Shown here: positions 53,413-61,467 of the stretch, piece after piece
Layout: each line of letters starts with the position of its first letter
Position numbering within the stretch: position 1 is the first letter of the stretch
NCBI RefSeq assembly: GCF_001866075.3
Contig: NZ_CP063356.1
Coordinates: 1,664,164 to 1,728,163 of the forward strand
Length of the DNA: 64,000 bases
Direction: 5' to 3'
Source of the DNA: Anaerobacillus isosaccharinicus
Lineage (GTDB): Bacteria > Bacillota > Bacilli > Bacillales > Anaerobacillaceae
Notes under the pieces: generated by a model
Seen by the model: the letters and a program-made list of their open reading frames with translations, nothing else
Told to the model about the DNA's origin: nothing
Databases searched by the model: none
Made by a program: the position numbers and the translations under genes

Positions 53413-54582
53413 ATGAAAATCAAACGTTATAATGCGGATTTCGGAAACTCTACGTACATGAATTTAATTGATGGGTTTTACTTTGATATGGTGACGAATG
53501 TAGTAGAGATCAGTAAAGAAAAAGCAGAAGGATACTTTGTGGCTTCAGTAGAAAAAGCAGAAGAATTATATAATAGCTTACTAATCTCTACCGAGATTAC
53601 TGGTGAGGAAAAATACTTCTTAATTGGTGAAGCAGCAGAAAAAGAAGTTCTAGGAAATGGACATATTAAGAAGTTGCATGATAAAACAGAGTCGCCTATC
53701 CCTTACATGATGTTTCTTGGAGCTTGTGCCTATTACTATGAGCTTAAAAAAGCAGAGTATGAGATTGCTGAAGAAAATAAAATGACAATAGAGTACTTTT
53801 CAACAATGTTGCCGATTTGGTTATTAGTGAAAGCGAATAAATTTAGTGAAATGCAAGAGAAGATGGCGAAGCGTTTCTTAGGTACACATCAATTCAAAGT
53901 ACATACTCCTGGTATGGCTAAAGAATTCACAGTGGAAGTTCTTCAAAGTAAGTGCCGAATTGAGGGGGAAGTTGCTCGTTGGGCGATCAAGAAAACATTT
54001 TCTCTTGAAGATAATCCAGAAGCTGATCAATTTAAGAGTCACGATACGGTGTTAGTTGACTTAGGTGGCGGTACGGTAGATTTATCATTGTTACCAGCAG
54101 GAATGCAAGCACCTAAGAATAGAGATGCTTTACAATATATCGAGGATATTCCGTATCTTCACCATTTGGAAAAGTTACGTAAAGATAAGTTAGTTGAGCA
54201 TTTTGATGATGTCCGCGAACTAGAAGCGTTCATCGTTAAAAATATTGGAAAATCTAAAATGGAACGTAAAGATGGAAATAGTGGAAAGTCGATTGATTTA
54301 AAAGAGCCAATTTTGAAATCTATGTATGAGTATGCGAAAGTACTTAATGCTAAGTTAGAAGATGCTTTTGATGCACCAAAAGATAAAGCGTATAAATATG
54401 CTTATATTGGTGGGGTTGCTCCAATCATTGAAGAAGCGATGGAAAAGGTAATTGAAGAAAAGTATAATCAGCAGATTTTTGAAGATAACCATGTGTTCCT
54501 TCAGAATGCAAGAAAGCTTAATCTGTATGGATTAGAGATTTTAAGTATTCAAGAAACCGAGAATACGAGTGTAACAGTTTAG
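53413..54582 (+). CDS. ParM/Alp7A-like plasmid-segregation actin
   Basis: An actin-fold ATPase of 389 residues that polymerises to push plasmid copies apart. The phosphate-1 motif is ADFGNSTYMNLIDG (residues 7-20), phosphate-2 is VLVDLGGGTVDLSLLP (about 216-231), and the adenosine motif is KYAYIGGVAPIIEEAM (about 333-348). It most resembles Alp7A/ParM proteins of Bacillus plasmids. The ATG at 53413 has good spacing from AGGAGG; the ATG at 53407 is too close. A small partner gene follows 39 bp downstream. A chromosomal locus would not need this system, which supports a plasmid origin. Confidence 0.86.
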   Translation: MKIKRYNADFGNSTYMNLIDGFYFDMVTNVVEISKEKAEGYFVASVEKAEELYNSLLISTEITGEEKYFLIGEAAEKEVLGNGHIKKLHDKTESPIPYMMFLGACAYYYELKKAEYEIAEENKMTIEYFSTMLPIWLLVKANKFSEMQEKMAKRFLGTHQFKVHTPGMAKEFTVEVLQSKCRIEGEVARWAIKKTFSLEDNPEADQFKSHDTVLVDLGGGTVDLSLLPAGMQAPKNRDALQYIEDIPYLHHLEKLRKDKLVEHFDDVRELEAFIVKNIGKSKMERKDGNSGKSIDLKEPILKSMYEYAKVLNAKLEDAFDAPKDKAYKYAYIGGVAPIIEEAMEKVIEEKYNQQIFEDNHVFLQNARKLNLYGLEILSIQETENTSVTV

Positions 54583-54621
54583 TAGTTGGAAAATTATTTT
54601 TTACAATAGGTGTGGTTATAA

Positions 54622-54999
54622 ATGGATAAACAACAATTTAATTTAAGAGGTAGCTCCATTGACGAGGAACTATATATCCATCTTAAACATTTGATCGTTG
54701 AGCATAAAACGTATAAAGAAACCATAGCCTATCTATTGCAAAAAGATAAGGATGATAAGCTAGGGTTAGAGCTTAATAGAATAAAAGACGAGATCAGAAA
54801 AGAGATTGCAGCAGAAATGAAAGAAGAACTCGGCTTATTAAAGCAATATATAGGCGAACAGTTCAGTAGACGTTCTTTTGCAACTGAAAGAGTTAAAAAG
54901 CAAGAGTTAGAAGAAGAAGCAAAACAAGAACAGATCTATGTACCTGACGAGTTGAAGGTAACTGGCAAGATCGAAGAAGAATTCAACCTAGATTTTTAA
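54622..54999 (+). CDS. ParR/Alp7R-like DNA-binding partner of the actin
   Basis: A 125-residue protein directly downstream of the actin-like gene. The N-terminal 45 residues fit a ribbon-helix-helix pattern (FNLRGSSIDEELYIHLKHLI, KETIAYLLQK). A coiled-coil centre (LELNRIKDEIRKEIAAEMKEEL) and an acidic tail follow. By position and shape it should bind the upstream centromere/operator and link it to the filament. The name Alp7R is by analogy only. A hairpin terminator follows at 55005-55032. Confidence 0.72.
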   Translation: MDKQQFNLRGSSIDEELYIHLKHLIVEHKTYKETIAYLLQKDKDDKLGLELNRIKDEIRKEIAAEMKEELGLLKQYIGEQFSRRSFATERVKKQELEEEAKQEQIYVPDELKVTGKIEEEFNLDF

Positions 55000-55004
55000 T
55001 AATA

Positions 55005-55032
55005 GAGGAGCTCCCATTAGTTGGGGGCTTCT
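55005..55032 (+). terminator. Terminator of the segregation operon
   Basis: GAGGAGCTCCCA pairs with TGGGGGCTTCTT. A close copy of this hairpin and its downstream GCTTCTTGTTATATAT occurs at 56492-56525. Confidence 0.75.
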
Positions 55033-55083
55033 TGTTATATATAACTAAAAATAAAAGATCATTTAAAGAAAGAAGGAAAATTT

Positions 55084-55632
55084 ATGAAAAAAATAGTTGA
55101 GCAGCAAATGTATCCAGTAACGTCAACTAAAACTTTAAAAGAATGGGGTTGTGATGAATTTATAGCAGAAAGTGTAAATTCTGCTATAAAAGAGAAGAAG
55201 AACATTCTTATTGTCGGTGATTTAGCATCAGGGAAAACAAAAATGATGAATGAATTAATTTCATTATCTAACCCTAACATGAAATATCAATTTTTCTATA
55301 ATTCAAGAGGGAACGAAAACCTTTTGGAGCAAGGCTATATCGTTGAAGAACGGAATAGGAGTAGGTTAATCGATTCGGTTGATACGTTATCTCAACCATG
55401 TAATATAAATGAAAGTGTAGACTTTGTAGTAATAGATGATGTATTTAGAGAAGAGCTAGTAACAATTATTAAGCAATTACATGATAATAAGAAAGAAGGT
55501 ACGATTGCAACTGCTTTTCTTAGAAGTGAAAGTGATTTAGAACTTATAGCTATACATCTAAAAAAACATTTTGACCTTATGATCTACTTAAATGGTTATA
55601 AAAACACACAGAGTATTACCTTTTTAAAGTAA
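55084..55632 (+). CDS. VirB11/CpaF-like P-loop ATPase
   Basis: A 182-residue P-loop protein: Walker A is ILIVGDLASGKTKMMNEL (about residue 40) and Walker B is VDFVVIDDVFREELV (about 117), followed by a histidine-box-like IKQLHDNKKEGTIATAFL. The order and spacing match the C-terminal ATPase domain of type II/IV secretion ATPases. It lacks the N-terminal domain and any secretion partners here, so it may be a stand-alone module or part of a larger transfer region beyond the window. The ATG follows AGAAGGAAAA. Confidence 0.65.
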   Translation: MKKIVEQQMYPVTSTKTLKEWGCDEFIAESVNSAIKEKKNILIVGDLASGKTKMMNELISLSNPNMKYQFFYNSRGNENLLEQGYIVEERNRSRLIDSVDTLSQPCNINESVDFVVIDDVFREELVTIIKQLHDNKKEGTIATAFLRSESDLELIAIHLKKHFDLMIYLNGYKNTQSITFLK

Positions 55633-55659
55633 GTTAATTGATTATAGTAACAATGTGTA

Positions 55660-55735
55660 CTAGAGGTGTAGGCAGGTCACTTAGTCTATGGTAGTACATC
55701 GTATAAAGATTACTCTAAAGGTGAATTTACTGGTG
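55660..55735 (+). pseudogene. Fragment duplicated from the gene at 57880
   Basis: This segment matches 58365-58448 closely. In frame it encodes HLVYGSTSYKDYSKGEFT, against HLVYGSTSYRDYSENEFT in the intact gene. It has no start and stops matching just before the ribosome binding site of the metalloprotease gene. It is a decayed paralogue or duplicated remnant. Confidence 0.75.
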
Positions 55736-55750
55736 TGGGGGAGGGTTTGT

Positions 55751-56461
55751 ATGGGTAAAAACGATTATGAGAAAATCGTAGCAAGAATTATTCAGGAAAA
55801 TATAAAACTACAAAAAAAGAACTCTCATGAAGATTTTCATTATATGTATAAAGTAATGATTAACTCTATTACTGGTGAATTAGTAGATAGGGTAATAATT
55901 GAACCGATGTTTCCTGAGTGCTCATTAAATCGACAGGCACATTGTTTAGCACATGAATTAGGCCACCATAATTTACATGTTAGGAGAAGTAAATGGAAAA
56001 ATCGATTTTTCTCCTGGGCAAATAAAACGTTACATTTAAAATTAATTGCTTTTCCTTTTGTAATTTATGATGAATATCAAGCATGGAAACTAGCTAAAGA
56101 TATTTGCAAAGAAGAAGATATAGACACTTCACTAATACATTATACGAAATTAAAAGGTGTAATGTCTTATTGGGAAAATTATAAAAATTTTCTTCTTACA
56201 AATATAAAACGGTTATTCTTAGCGTATTTTTGGTCAGTATTGATTGTCTTGTTCTTATATATGACAAATAAAGCTGAGATTAAGTTAGTTTCGATCTTAG
56301 GCCAGGTGCAAGAATTGTTTTATTTCGAAGGAGACAAAACGTTCTTGGTAAATATTCTATTCTTCACGATTATTTGTTTTTGGATAGGTAAATGGATACT
56401 CGGATTGGTGATTGAACCTAAAAAGGACATCGAATTACGGTGTAAGGACGATGATATGTAA
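55751..56461 (+). CDS. HExxH metalloprotease with two membrane helices
   Basis: An N-terminal soluble domain carries the zinc motif AHCLAHELGHHNLHV (HELGH, about residue 64), resembling ImmA/IrrE- or M78-type peptidases, with DEYQAWKLAKDIC supplying the downstream glutamate. Two transmembrane helices follow (LAYFWSVLIVLFLYMTN, ILFFTIICFWIGKWIL). The start is the ATG at 55751 behind GGGGGAGGG; the longer frame starting at 55688 runs through a duplicated gene fragment and is not believable. ImmA-like proteases cut repressors of mobile elements, but no partner repressor is visible here. Confidence 0.72.
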   Translation: MGKNDYEKIVARIIQENIKLQKKNSHEDFHYMYKVMINSITGELVDRVIIEPMFPECSLNRQAHCLAHELGHHNLHVRRSKWKNRFFSWANKTLHLKLIAFPFVIYDEYQAWKLAKDICKEEDIDTSLIHYTKLKGVMSYWENYKNFLLTNIKRLFLAYFWSVLIVLFLYMTNKAEIKLVSILGQVQELFYFEGDKTFLVNILFFTIICFWIGKWILGLVIEPKKDIELRCKDDDM

Positions 56462-56491
56462 AACAATATAGAGATTAATATTAAAGATAAA

Positions 56492-56525
56492 TGGAGCTTC
56501 CTTCAATGGGGGCTTCTTGTTATAT
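56492..56525 (+). terminator. Terminator-like hairpin, copy of 55005-55032
   Basis: GGAGCTTCCTTCAATGGGGG and the following GCTTCTTGTTATATAT closely resemble the hairpin after the segregation operon. Confidence 0.6.
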
Positions 56526-56849
56526 ATGGACTTATTTTTAAACGGTAATTTAAATGCAAAATTAAAAAATAGCAAACATGTAAGGTTTAATTCAAAGAAT
56601 TTTATGGAAGCAGCAGCTTAAATAAAGTTGTTTAAAAAACGGTACGGAAATGGTGTTAAAAATTGTTATTTTCGTCAAAAACCATATAAACCAAGGGCAA
56701 GGGGTTTGACGAGTGTTTTTACCCATCTTTAAATTAGAAAGTTTTCTAAAGGGTAAGATAGATAGACTAAAGAAATTTGAGTTGCCAGAATACGAGAAAA
56801 TTTAGTGTGAGGAATTTTCTCGTATTGGTATTATATATTAGGAGGATGG
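56526..56849. other. Gene-free stretch with a stem-loop before 56850
   Basis: No gene is visible. AATACGAGAAAATT (56790-56803) pairs perfectly with AATTTTCTCGTATT (56814-56827) around a 10-base loop, 12 bases before the next gene's GGAGG. It could be an attenuator or leader structure. Confidence 0.55.
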
Positions 56850-57266
56850 ATGATGTTAAAATTATTTAAAAGAAAAGAAGAAGATAAGATTAATGAGAAT
56901 ACATTAAAGCCTATAATAAAAAACGAACTGATAACTAACTTAGGTTTGGATAGACCTTTCTGGAATAATGAAATACCTAAAAAGGAAATAATTGAAAAAG
57001 CGGATAAAATGTATGAGTCGTTAGAGTTGAAAAAATTGCACCATTGCGGAATTAAGGTCGAAGAATATTTTTTAACATCAAGGCAGATGCATAAAATGGA
57101 AATATCGTTACTGTATGCTGTTGATGGGGAAATCAATAAAGCCTTCCATGAATTAGCGGACTTTATTTTAAATTACAGGGATGGAATAGATGAACCTATT
57201 TCCAATTTCGAAAGATTTTGTATTAAACAAATGTTAGAATGTATTTTCTATGTGAATAAGGAATAA
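56850..57266 (+). CDS. Unrecognised 138-residue protein
   Basis: A soluble, mostly helical protein behind AGGAGG (ATG at 56850 or 56853). Segments include MLKLFKRKEEDKIN, DRPFWNNEIPKKEIIEKADKMYESLEL and KAFHELADFILNYRDGIDEP. No family is recognised. A hairpin overlaps its leader and a terminator (57328-57354) follows, so it is expressed alone. Confidence 0.7.
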   Translation: MMLKLFKRKEEDKINENTLKPIIKNELITNLGLDRPFWNNEIPKKEIIEKADKMYESLELKKLHHCGIKVEEYFLTSRQMHKMEISLLYAVDGEINKAFHELADFILNYRDGIDEPISNFERFCIKQMLECIFYVNKE

Positions 57267-57327
57267 AAAAACCCAATTCTATCGGCTGTTATCAGAGGAA
57301 ATTACACCTATATTAAAATAAAAAGTG

Positions 57328-57354
57328 AAACTCCCACTCTAATTGGGAGTTTCT
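57328..57354 (+). terminator. Terminator of 56850-57266
   Basis: AAACTCCCA pairs with TGGGAGTTT around CTCTAAT, followed by CTTT. Confidence 0.82.
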
Positions 57355-57415
57355 TTAAATTAGCAGAAAGTAAGATGAATATAAAAAAATAAAGTTGCTA
57401 AAAAGGGGGATGTAT

Positions 57416-57619
57416 ATGAGACGTGGAGGACAACCAAATATGATAGGTTTTATGCCATTTGCATTAATAATGATTGTAACATTATACAAACTTAAGTCTC
57501 AAAGTGAATTTAGTGACTTTATATATCTTGATAAAGGTTTAGTAATACTTACAGTACTACTAATAGTATCTTTTTGTTTTGGGTCATATGTAGCAATAAG
57601 ATACCAAATAACATGTTAA
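57416..57619 (+). CDS. Small two-helix membrane protein
   Basis: A 67-residue protein with two hydrophobic segments (MIGFMPFALIMIVTLYKL and GLVILTVLLIVSFCFGSYVAI) joined by a short acidic loop. The start is the ATG at 57416, spaced seven bases from AAGGGGG. No family is recognised. It is followed by another tiny membrane gene, and both could be membrane peptides of the plasmid-like element. Confidence 0.6.
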   Translation: MRRGGQPNMIGFMPFALIMIVTLYKLKSQSEFSDFIYLDKGLVILTVLLIVSFCFGSYVAIRYQITC

Positions 57620-57699
57620 ACAATATCGAGAAGTTTTCAAGTTAGTATAGTTTGGGATTAGTATAAAAGATTAAAACCCACTAAAAAGGAGGTATGCAT

Positions 57700-57795
57700 A
57701 TGAAACATGAACAAGCACCTTTCCCTGGGGTAGTGATGATACTTCTAGGAATAATAGCAGTATCAATTATCATATTAGATTGGCTCTTTAGATAA
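57700..57795 (+). CDS. 31-residue membrane peptide
   Basis: The frame MKHEQAPFPG is followed by a single hydrophobic helix (VVMILLGIIAVSIIILDWLF) and a final R. AAGGAGG lies seven bases upstream of the ATG, a strong site for so short a frame. Type I toxin peptides have this shape, but no antisense RNA could be identified; it is equally a small membrane accessory. Confidence 0.6.
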   Translation: MKHEQAPFPGVVMILLGIIAVSIIILDWLFR

Positions 57796-57879
57796 ACTTT
57801 AATTTTAATTGTAAGTAAGCTGGTAACAGTAGAATAATAGGTTATAATTGGTTAATTAAGTAAATTAGGGGGAATGGTT

Positions 57880-58497
57880 ATGTTATATACAATTTATGCA
57901 GATCGAATACTATCAAACGCTTGGGTGCTACAACAAGATGGTACATTTAAAGAAAAAGATAGAAATGACTTAGATCAAGAAAATGATTATGTGTTTTCAA
58001 GTGAAGAAGCAGCACAAGAATGGTTAAGTACAAAAGAAGAATTATTGGTAAATGGAAAAATGGTTGAAGTAGATAAATTAATCTATGGTCCCGAAGATAT
58101 ATCCTTTTATGTCCAAGCTCATCGATTAGAAAAACCAAAACAGGCATATCCAACGAAGGAAGAATTGGCTACTTTAATTTTGAATGGTAACGATAGCGAA
58201 CATAATTCTTTAGTTATTGATTTTGATGGTAAAGCTCATTTAATACCGCTAAAAGGTAGAATGCCAAATTCACTAACTGGTTACGCTGTCCGATTTGAAA
58301 CCTTTGGAGCAGAAAATGGCTATGTAGGAACAGAAAAAAGTTTAAATCATTTAGACCATACGTACCAGTGTTTACTAGAGGGATGGTTAGATCACTTAGT
58401 CTATGGTAGTACATCATATCGCGATTACTCTGAAAACGAATTTACTGTCGAAGAATTATTAAAGCAAATAGAAAATGAGATAAACAAATACAATTAA
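57880..58497 (+). CDS. Unrecognised plasmid-type protein, family with a local gene fragment
   Basis: A 205-residue soluble protein (MLYTIYADRILSNAWVLQQD). It has a central conserved-looking block (HNSLVIDFDGKAHLIPL, YAVRFETFGAENGYVG) and a C-terminal stretch HLVYGSTSYRDYSENEFTVEE repeated as a fragment at 55660-55735. The start is the ATG at 57880, seven bases after GGGGG; the ATG at 57874 is too close. No function is assigned. A terminator-like repeat (58520-58545) follows. Confidence 0.72.
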   Translation: MLYTIYADRILSNAWVLQQDGTFKEKDRNDLDQENDYVFSSEEAAQEWLSTKEELLVNGKMVEVDKLIYGPEDISFYVQAHRLEKPKQAYPTKEELATLILNGNDSEHNSLVIDFDGKAHLIPLKGRMPNSLTGYAVRFETFGAENGYVGTEKSLNHLDHTYQCLLEGWLDHLVYGSTSYRDYSENEFTVEELLKQIENEINKYN

Positions 58498-58568
58498 ATT
58501 TAAGTGAGCATTTAAAAGGGTGTGTAAGTAAAACGCCCTTTTTCTAATGCTTAAAAAGGAGAAGGTGC

Positions 58569-58814
58569 ATGTCTAATTATATTGGGATGGAAGTTATTGT
58601 CCTTTTAGAAGATGACAAACTTGTCGAAGGTGTCATTATTTCAAGTCATAAGAGCCATACAGATATTTGTTTAAGTAATGGTTCTGTCGTGTCAGATGAT
58701 CAAGGATTGTTTCGGTTAAAGGAAGATACAGCTGGATTAAGTAATAATCAAGTCATAGGTTTTATTAAAGGTGAAGCTATTTACTACAAAGGGATGGAAA
58801 TGATTAAATTTTAG
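58569..58814 (+). CDS. Small beta-rich protein upstream of the Mrr-like gene
   Basis: An 81-residue protein with an SH3/Sm-like strand pattern (MEVIVLLEDDKLVEGVIISSH, TDICLSNGSVV, QVIGFIKGEAIYYKG). GGAGAAGG precedes the ATG. It lies 11 bp upstream of the Mrr-like gene, so the two form an operon. No family is recognised. Confidence 0.7.
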   Translation: MSNYIGMEVIVLLEDDKLVEGVIISSHKSHTDICLSNGSVVSDDQGLFRLKEDTAGLSNNQVIGFIKGEAIYYKGMEMIKF

Positions 58815-58825
58815 GAGGTAAAAGA

Positions 58826-59530
58826 ATGGCGAGAAGAAAGAAAAGTGATCCTTTAGACCAATTATTAGGATTGTTAATAGTAGGCCCATTTTTAGTAGTG
58901 TTATATTATACGAAGTCATGGCAAATGGGATTAGCAGTTAGTGGGTTAATATTTGGCTTAATTTTAGGGTATCGCATATTAAGCTCAATGAAAGCAAAAG
59001 AAAGATTACGTATGTCCGGCATAAATCAAATTGATGAAATGGACGGTTTTCAATTCGAGTATTATTTAGACCAGTTATTTAAGAGTCATGGTTATAAATC
59101 AAAAGTAACGTCCTCTGTTGGAGATTATGGAGCAGATCTTATCGTTGAAAAAAATGGTCAAAAAATCGCGATACAAGCAAAACGATATTCTAAGCCAGTT
59201 GGAATAAAAGCAGTTCAAGAAATTGCAGCAGCTGTAAGTTATTATTCTGCAGATCAAGGTTGGGTGATTACCAACAATGGTTATACCAAACAAGCGGAAC
59301 AAATGGCAACTTCAACAAATGTAAAGCTAATCGCCAGGGATGAACTAGTGACGATGATGTTAAAGATGAACCCGAATGCTAATGTAATTGCAAAGCAGAC
59401 GTTAGAAACAGTAGAAGCAAAGAAGATCCGTTGCAAATGCGATAGTACAATGAGTGTAAAACAAGGGAAATATGGTCGATTTTATGGTTGTGACAGCTAT
59501 CCTCGCTGTACTAACATAAAAAAATTATAA
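58826..59530 (+). CDS. Membrane-anchored Mrr-like restriction endonuclease with topoisomerase-type zinc finger
   Basis: Two N-terminal membrane helices (about residues 10-48) are followed by an Mrr_cat domain: FQFEYYLDQLFKSHGYK, then D in SSVGDYGADLIVEKNG and QxK in KIAIQAKRYSKPVGIKAVQE, the PD-(D/E)XK variant of Mrr enzymes. The C-terminus is a C4 zinc ribbon (CKCDSTMSVKQGKYGRFYGC, CTNIKK) like that of topoisomerase I. Such proteins may degrade modified or foreign DNA near the membrane. The start follows TAGGAGG. The 3' end faces a convergent gene across a bidirectional terminator. Confidence 0.85.
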   Translation: MARRKKSDPLDQLLGLLIVGPFLVVLYYTKSWQMGLAVSGLIFGLILGYRILSSMKAKERLRMSGINQIDEMDGFQFEYYLDQLFKSHGYKSKVTSSVGDYGADLIVEKNGQKIAIQAKRYSKPVGIKAVQEIAAAVSYYSADQGWVITNNGYTKQAEQMATSTNVKLIARDELVTMMLKMNPNANVIAKQTLETVEAKKIRCKCDSTMSVKQGKYGRFYGCDSYPRCTNIKKL

Positions 59531-59554
59531 TCTGAAGTTAATTTCATTTTTTTT

Positions 59555-59595
59555 AGAATAAGAGAAAGCCAAAAAAATGTGGCTTTCTCTTATTC
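59555..59595. terminator. Bidirectional terminator
   Basis: GAATAAGAGAAAGCC pairs perfectly with GGCTTTCTCTTATTC around a 10-base loop, with T-rich flank upstream. It separates the convergent Mrr-like gene and the 59590-59835 gene, overlapping the latter's stop. Confidence 0.88.
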
Positions 59596-59835
59596 AGTAG
59601 TTAAGGCTAAGCGTAGAGGTTGTGTATCTTCAATCTCAATCTCGTTATCAACAAGAAAATTGTCAAAGGATTCAACCTCATATTTATTTAATTGATCAAT
59701 TAAGTAAATAACCTCTTGTTTAGCATATTTAACACCAATTTCATGCAAAGGGTCGTTCAAGTTCATTAAAATACTTATAAGATTTTGTTTTATTTCACAG
59801 TAATGTGTTAGTTCAAATAGATTAGATATTTCCAT
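59590..59835 (-). CDS. Unrecognised small helical protein
   Basis: An 81-residue acidic helical protein (MEISNLFELTHYCEIKQNLI, KQEVIYLIDQLNKYEVESF), the only reverse-strand non-transposon gene in the plasmid-like part. A strong AAAAGGAGG precedes the ATG at 59835. No family is recognised. Confidence 0.7.
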   Translation of the reverse strand: MEISNLFELTHYCEIKQNLISILMNLNDPLHEIGVKYAKQEVIYLIDQLNKYEVESFDNFLVDNEIEIEDTQPLRLALTTE

Positions 59836-59997
59836 CTTAAAAAACCTCCTTTTTAAGATTATTTCTATTTAGAACATTATTTAAACTAGTAAAAGAAAAA
59901 ATATATCTGTGAAAATAGAAATCAGCTGAATGAAATTTAAAAATAGTTTTAAAGAATTAAAGGCTTTTTAATTTGCGAAATAAGGGAGATATGAAAG

Positions 59998-60528
59998 ATG
60001 AAAAAGGTAATAGCGATTATAGTAGGTTTAATCATTTTAACTGGTTGTGATGTATTAGATAACTTTACCAAAGCAAACACCGTAGATGGTGAACAAGAAC
60101 ATGTAGCTCCACCATCTAATCCTAGTGACTTCTATGCTGATTTAGTAACAGAAATATTTGATGAATCTAACGACATTCTCAGTCAATTTAATAGCCTAAT
60201 TGATCGTTTATATGCAAGTACAGCAAGTGAAGCTCAATTTGCTCAAATAGTTAACGATATGCTACCAAGAAGTAATGATCTATTAAAAAAGTTAGATGAA
60301 GCTCTATATATAATTAATGACGATTTTTATGGGTTTCATAAAGACTTAATTACCCTAGTGAATTTCCAGCACCAGTTGTTATTGGAAGCTATCAAGAAAG
60401 CAAACAGTGAGAATGAACAATTAGACCTCAACAAATTAAGAAGCGATTATGTGAAAATTAAACAAGACCAAACGATCCTTATCCAAAAAATTAAATCAAT
60501 TCTTCAAAAACAAAGTGTGCAGCCATAA
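59998..60528 (+). CDS. Lipoprotein, DUF6376-like
   Basis: A lipoprotein signal peptide with lipobox LTGC (MKKVIAIIVGLIILTGC, lipidated C at residue 17) is followed by a helical domain of about 150 residues (YADLVTEIFDESNDILSQF, HKDLITLVNFQHQLLLEA). It resembles the small DUF6376 lipoproteins of Bacillus in shape; that is an impression. It is anchored outside the membrane. Another lipoprotein gene follows 14 bp later, so they are cotranscribed. Confidence 0.75.
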   Translation: MKKVIAIIVGLIILTGCDVLDNFTKANTVDGEQEHVAPPSNPSDFYADLVTEIFDESNDILSQFNSLIDRLYASTASEAQFAQIVNDMLPRSNDLLKKLDEALYIINDDFYGFHKDLITLVNFQHQLLLEAIKKANSENEQLDLNKLRSDYVKIKQDQTILIQKIKSILQKQSVQP

Positions 60529-60542
60529 GAAAGGAGAAGGAA

Positions 60543-61145
60543 ATGAAAAAGACAAAACAGTTGTTAATTCTAGTATTAGTACCACTACTATTAGTAGGGT
60601 GTGAACTAGGTGGTTTGTTTAAAAAAGATTACTGGAAAGCTGAACAAGTAGCTCAAGTCGTAATCAATGAAGATGGAACATGGGGGAGGGAAGATGAAGT
60701 AGAACAAGTTCAAGAAGAAAAGCAATCGGAAGAAAACATTGAACAAGACGTACTCTTATCTGTCGTGGAACGATATATAAATGGAATTGTAAACGAGGAC
60801 ATTAACTTATGGCTAACTTCAGTCTCAAATAAGCACATTGAAGAAGTGGTAAAAGAATATAAAGAAAATAGAATAGATGGAGATATAGGGGGAGATTTGG
60901 AAGAAGCAGCGTTAAACAATGAAATCGTTAAATTGCATATGAAAAAATTAAAACAAAAATACTTCTTAGATCAAGTTATCATAATGAAAGATCAGGTTTC
61001 GATGACCCAACAAGAGAAAGAAATTACATTAATTTTTAAGCGATCATTTATAGATAGTTACTACGAAAAATTTGTATTTTTAATTAATATAGTTAACAAT
61101 GAATGGCTAATTGATAAGTTTGAATATGTATTAGAAAAGAAATAA
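60543..61145 (+). CDS. Lipoprotein of unknown function
   Basis: Signal peptide MKKTKQLLILVLVPLLLVGC with lipidated C at residue 20, an acidic linker (EDEVEQVQEEKQSEENIEQD) and a folded C-terminal domain of about 120 residues (VVERYINGIVNEDINLWLTS, VSMTQQEKEITLIFKRSFID) reminiscent of NTF2-like lipoproteins such as those near conjugation genes. The function is unknown. It pairs with the preceding lipoprotein. Confidence 0.75.
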   Translation: MKKTKQLLILVLVPLLLVGCELGGLFKKDYWKAEQVAQVVINEDGTWGREDEVEQVQEEKQSEENIEQDVLLSVVERYINGIVNEDINLWLTSVSNKHIEEVVKEYKENRIDGDIGGDLEEAALNNEIVKLHMKKLKQKYFLDQVIIMKDQVSMTQQEKEITLIFKRSFIDSYYEKFVFLINIVNNEWLIDKFEYVLEKK

Positions 61146-61401
61146 AGAAATAGGGAAAAAGAATTAATTAGTTTTAATATACGTATATGGATATTGAAAA
61201 GAGATATTTAATTATTACAATCGAAAATGTATTGTTTTTAAGTGAATTAGGCTAAATTTGGTGTAGTAAGACAAGTTTCGACATAAGTTATACTTAACAG
61301 AGTGTTAAATACGACCACTCAAAGAAGGAAAAGATCGGCTGGGGAATTGCTCATTTGAGTAATGTTTTAATAATTTATTTATGCTTAAACCCTTGGTATT
61401 A
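61146..61401. other. Gene-free AT-rich interval
   Basis: I see no coding frame with a start signal and no notable repeat before the promoter at 61402. Confidence 0.45.
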
Positions 61402-61430
61402 TTGACTTCTTAGATTATTTAATGTATAAT
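61402..61430 (+). promoter_or_regulatory. SigA promoter of 61468
   Basis: TTGACT (61402-61407) and TATAAT (61425-61430) with 17-bp spacing, 38 bp before the start codon. Confidence 0.85.
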
Positions 61431-61467
61431 AAAAGCATAGTGAGATATTAAAACTGGTGGTGATGAA

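Noticed and set aside
55688-56461. The longer metalloprotease frame starting at 55688
   Set aside because: Its first 21 codons read through a duplicated fragment in the wrong frame; the ATG at 55751 has the only good ribosome binding site.
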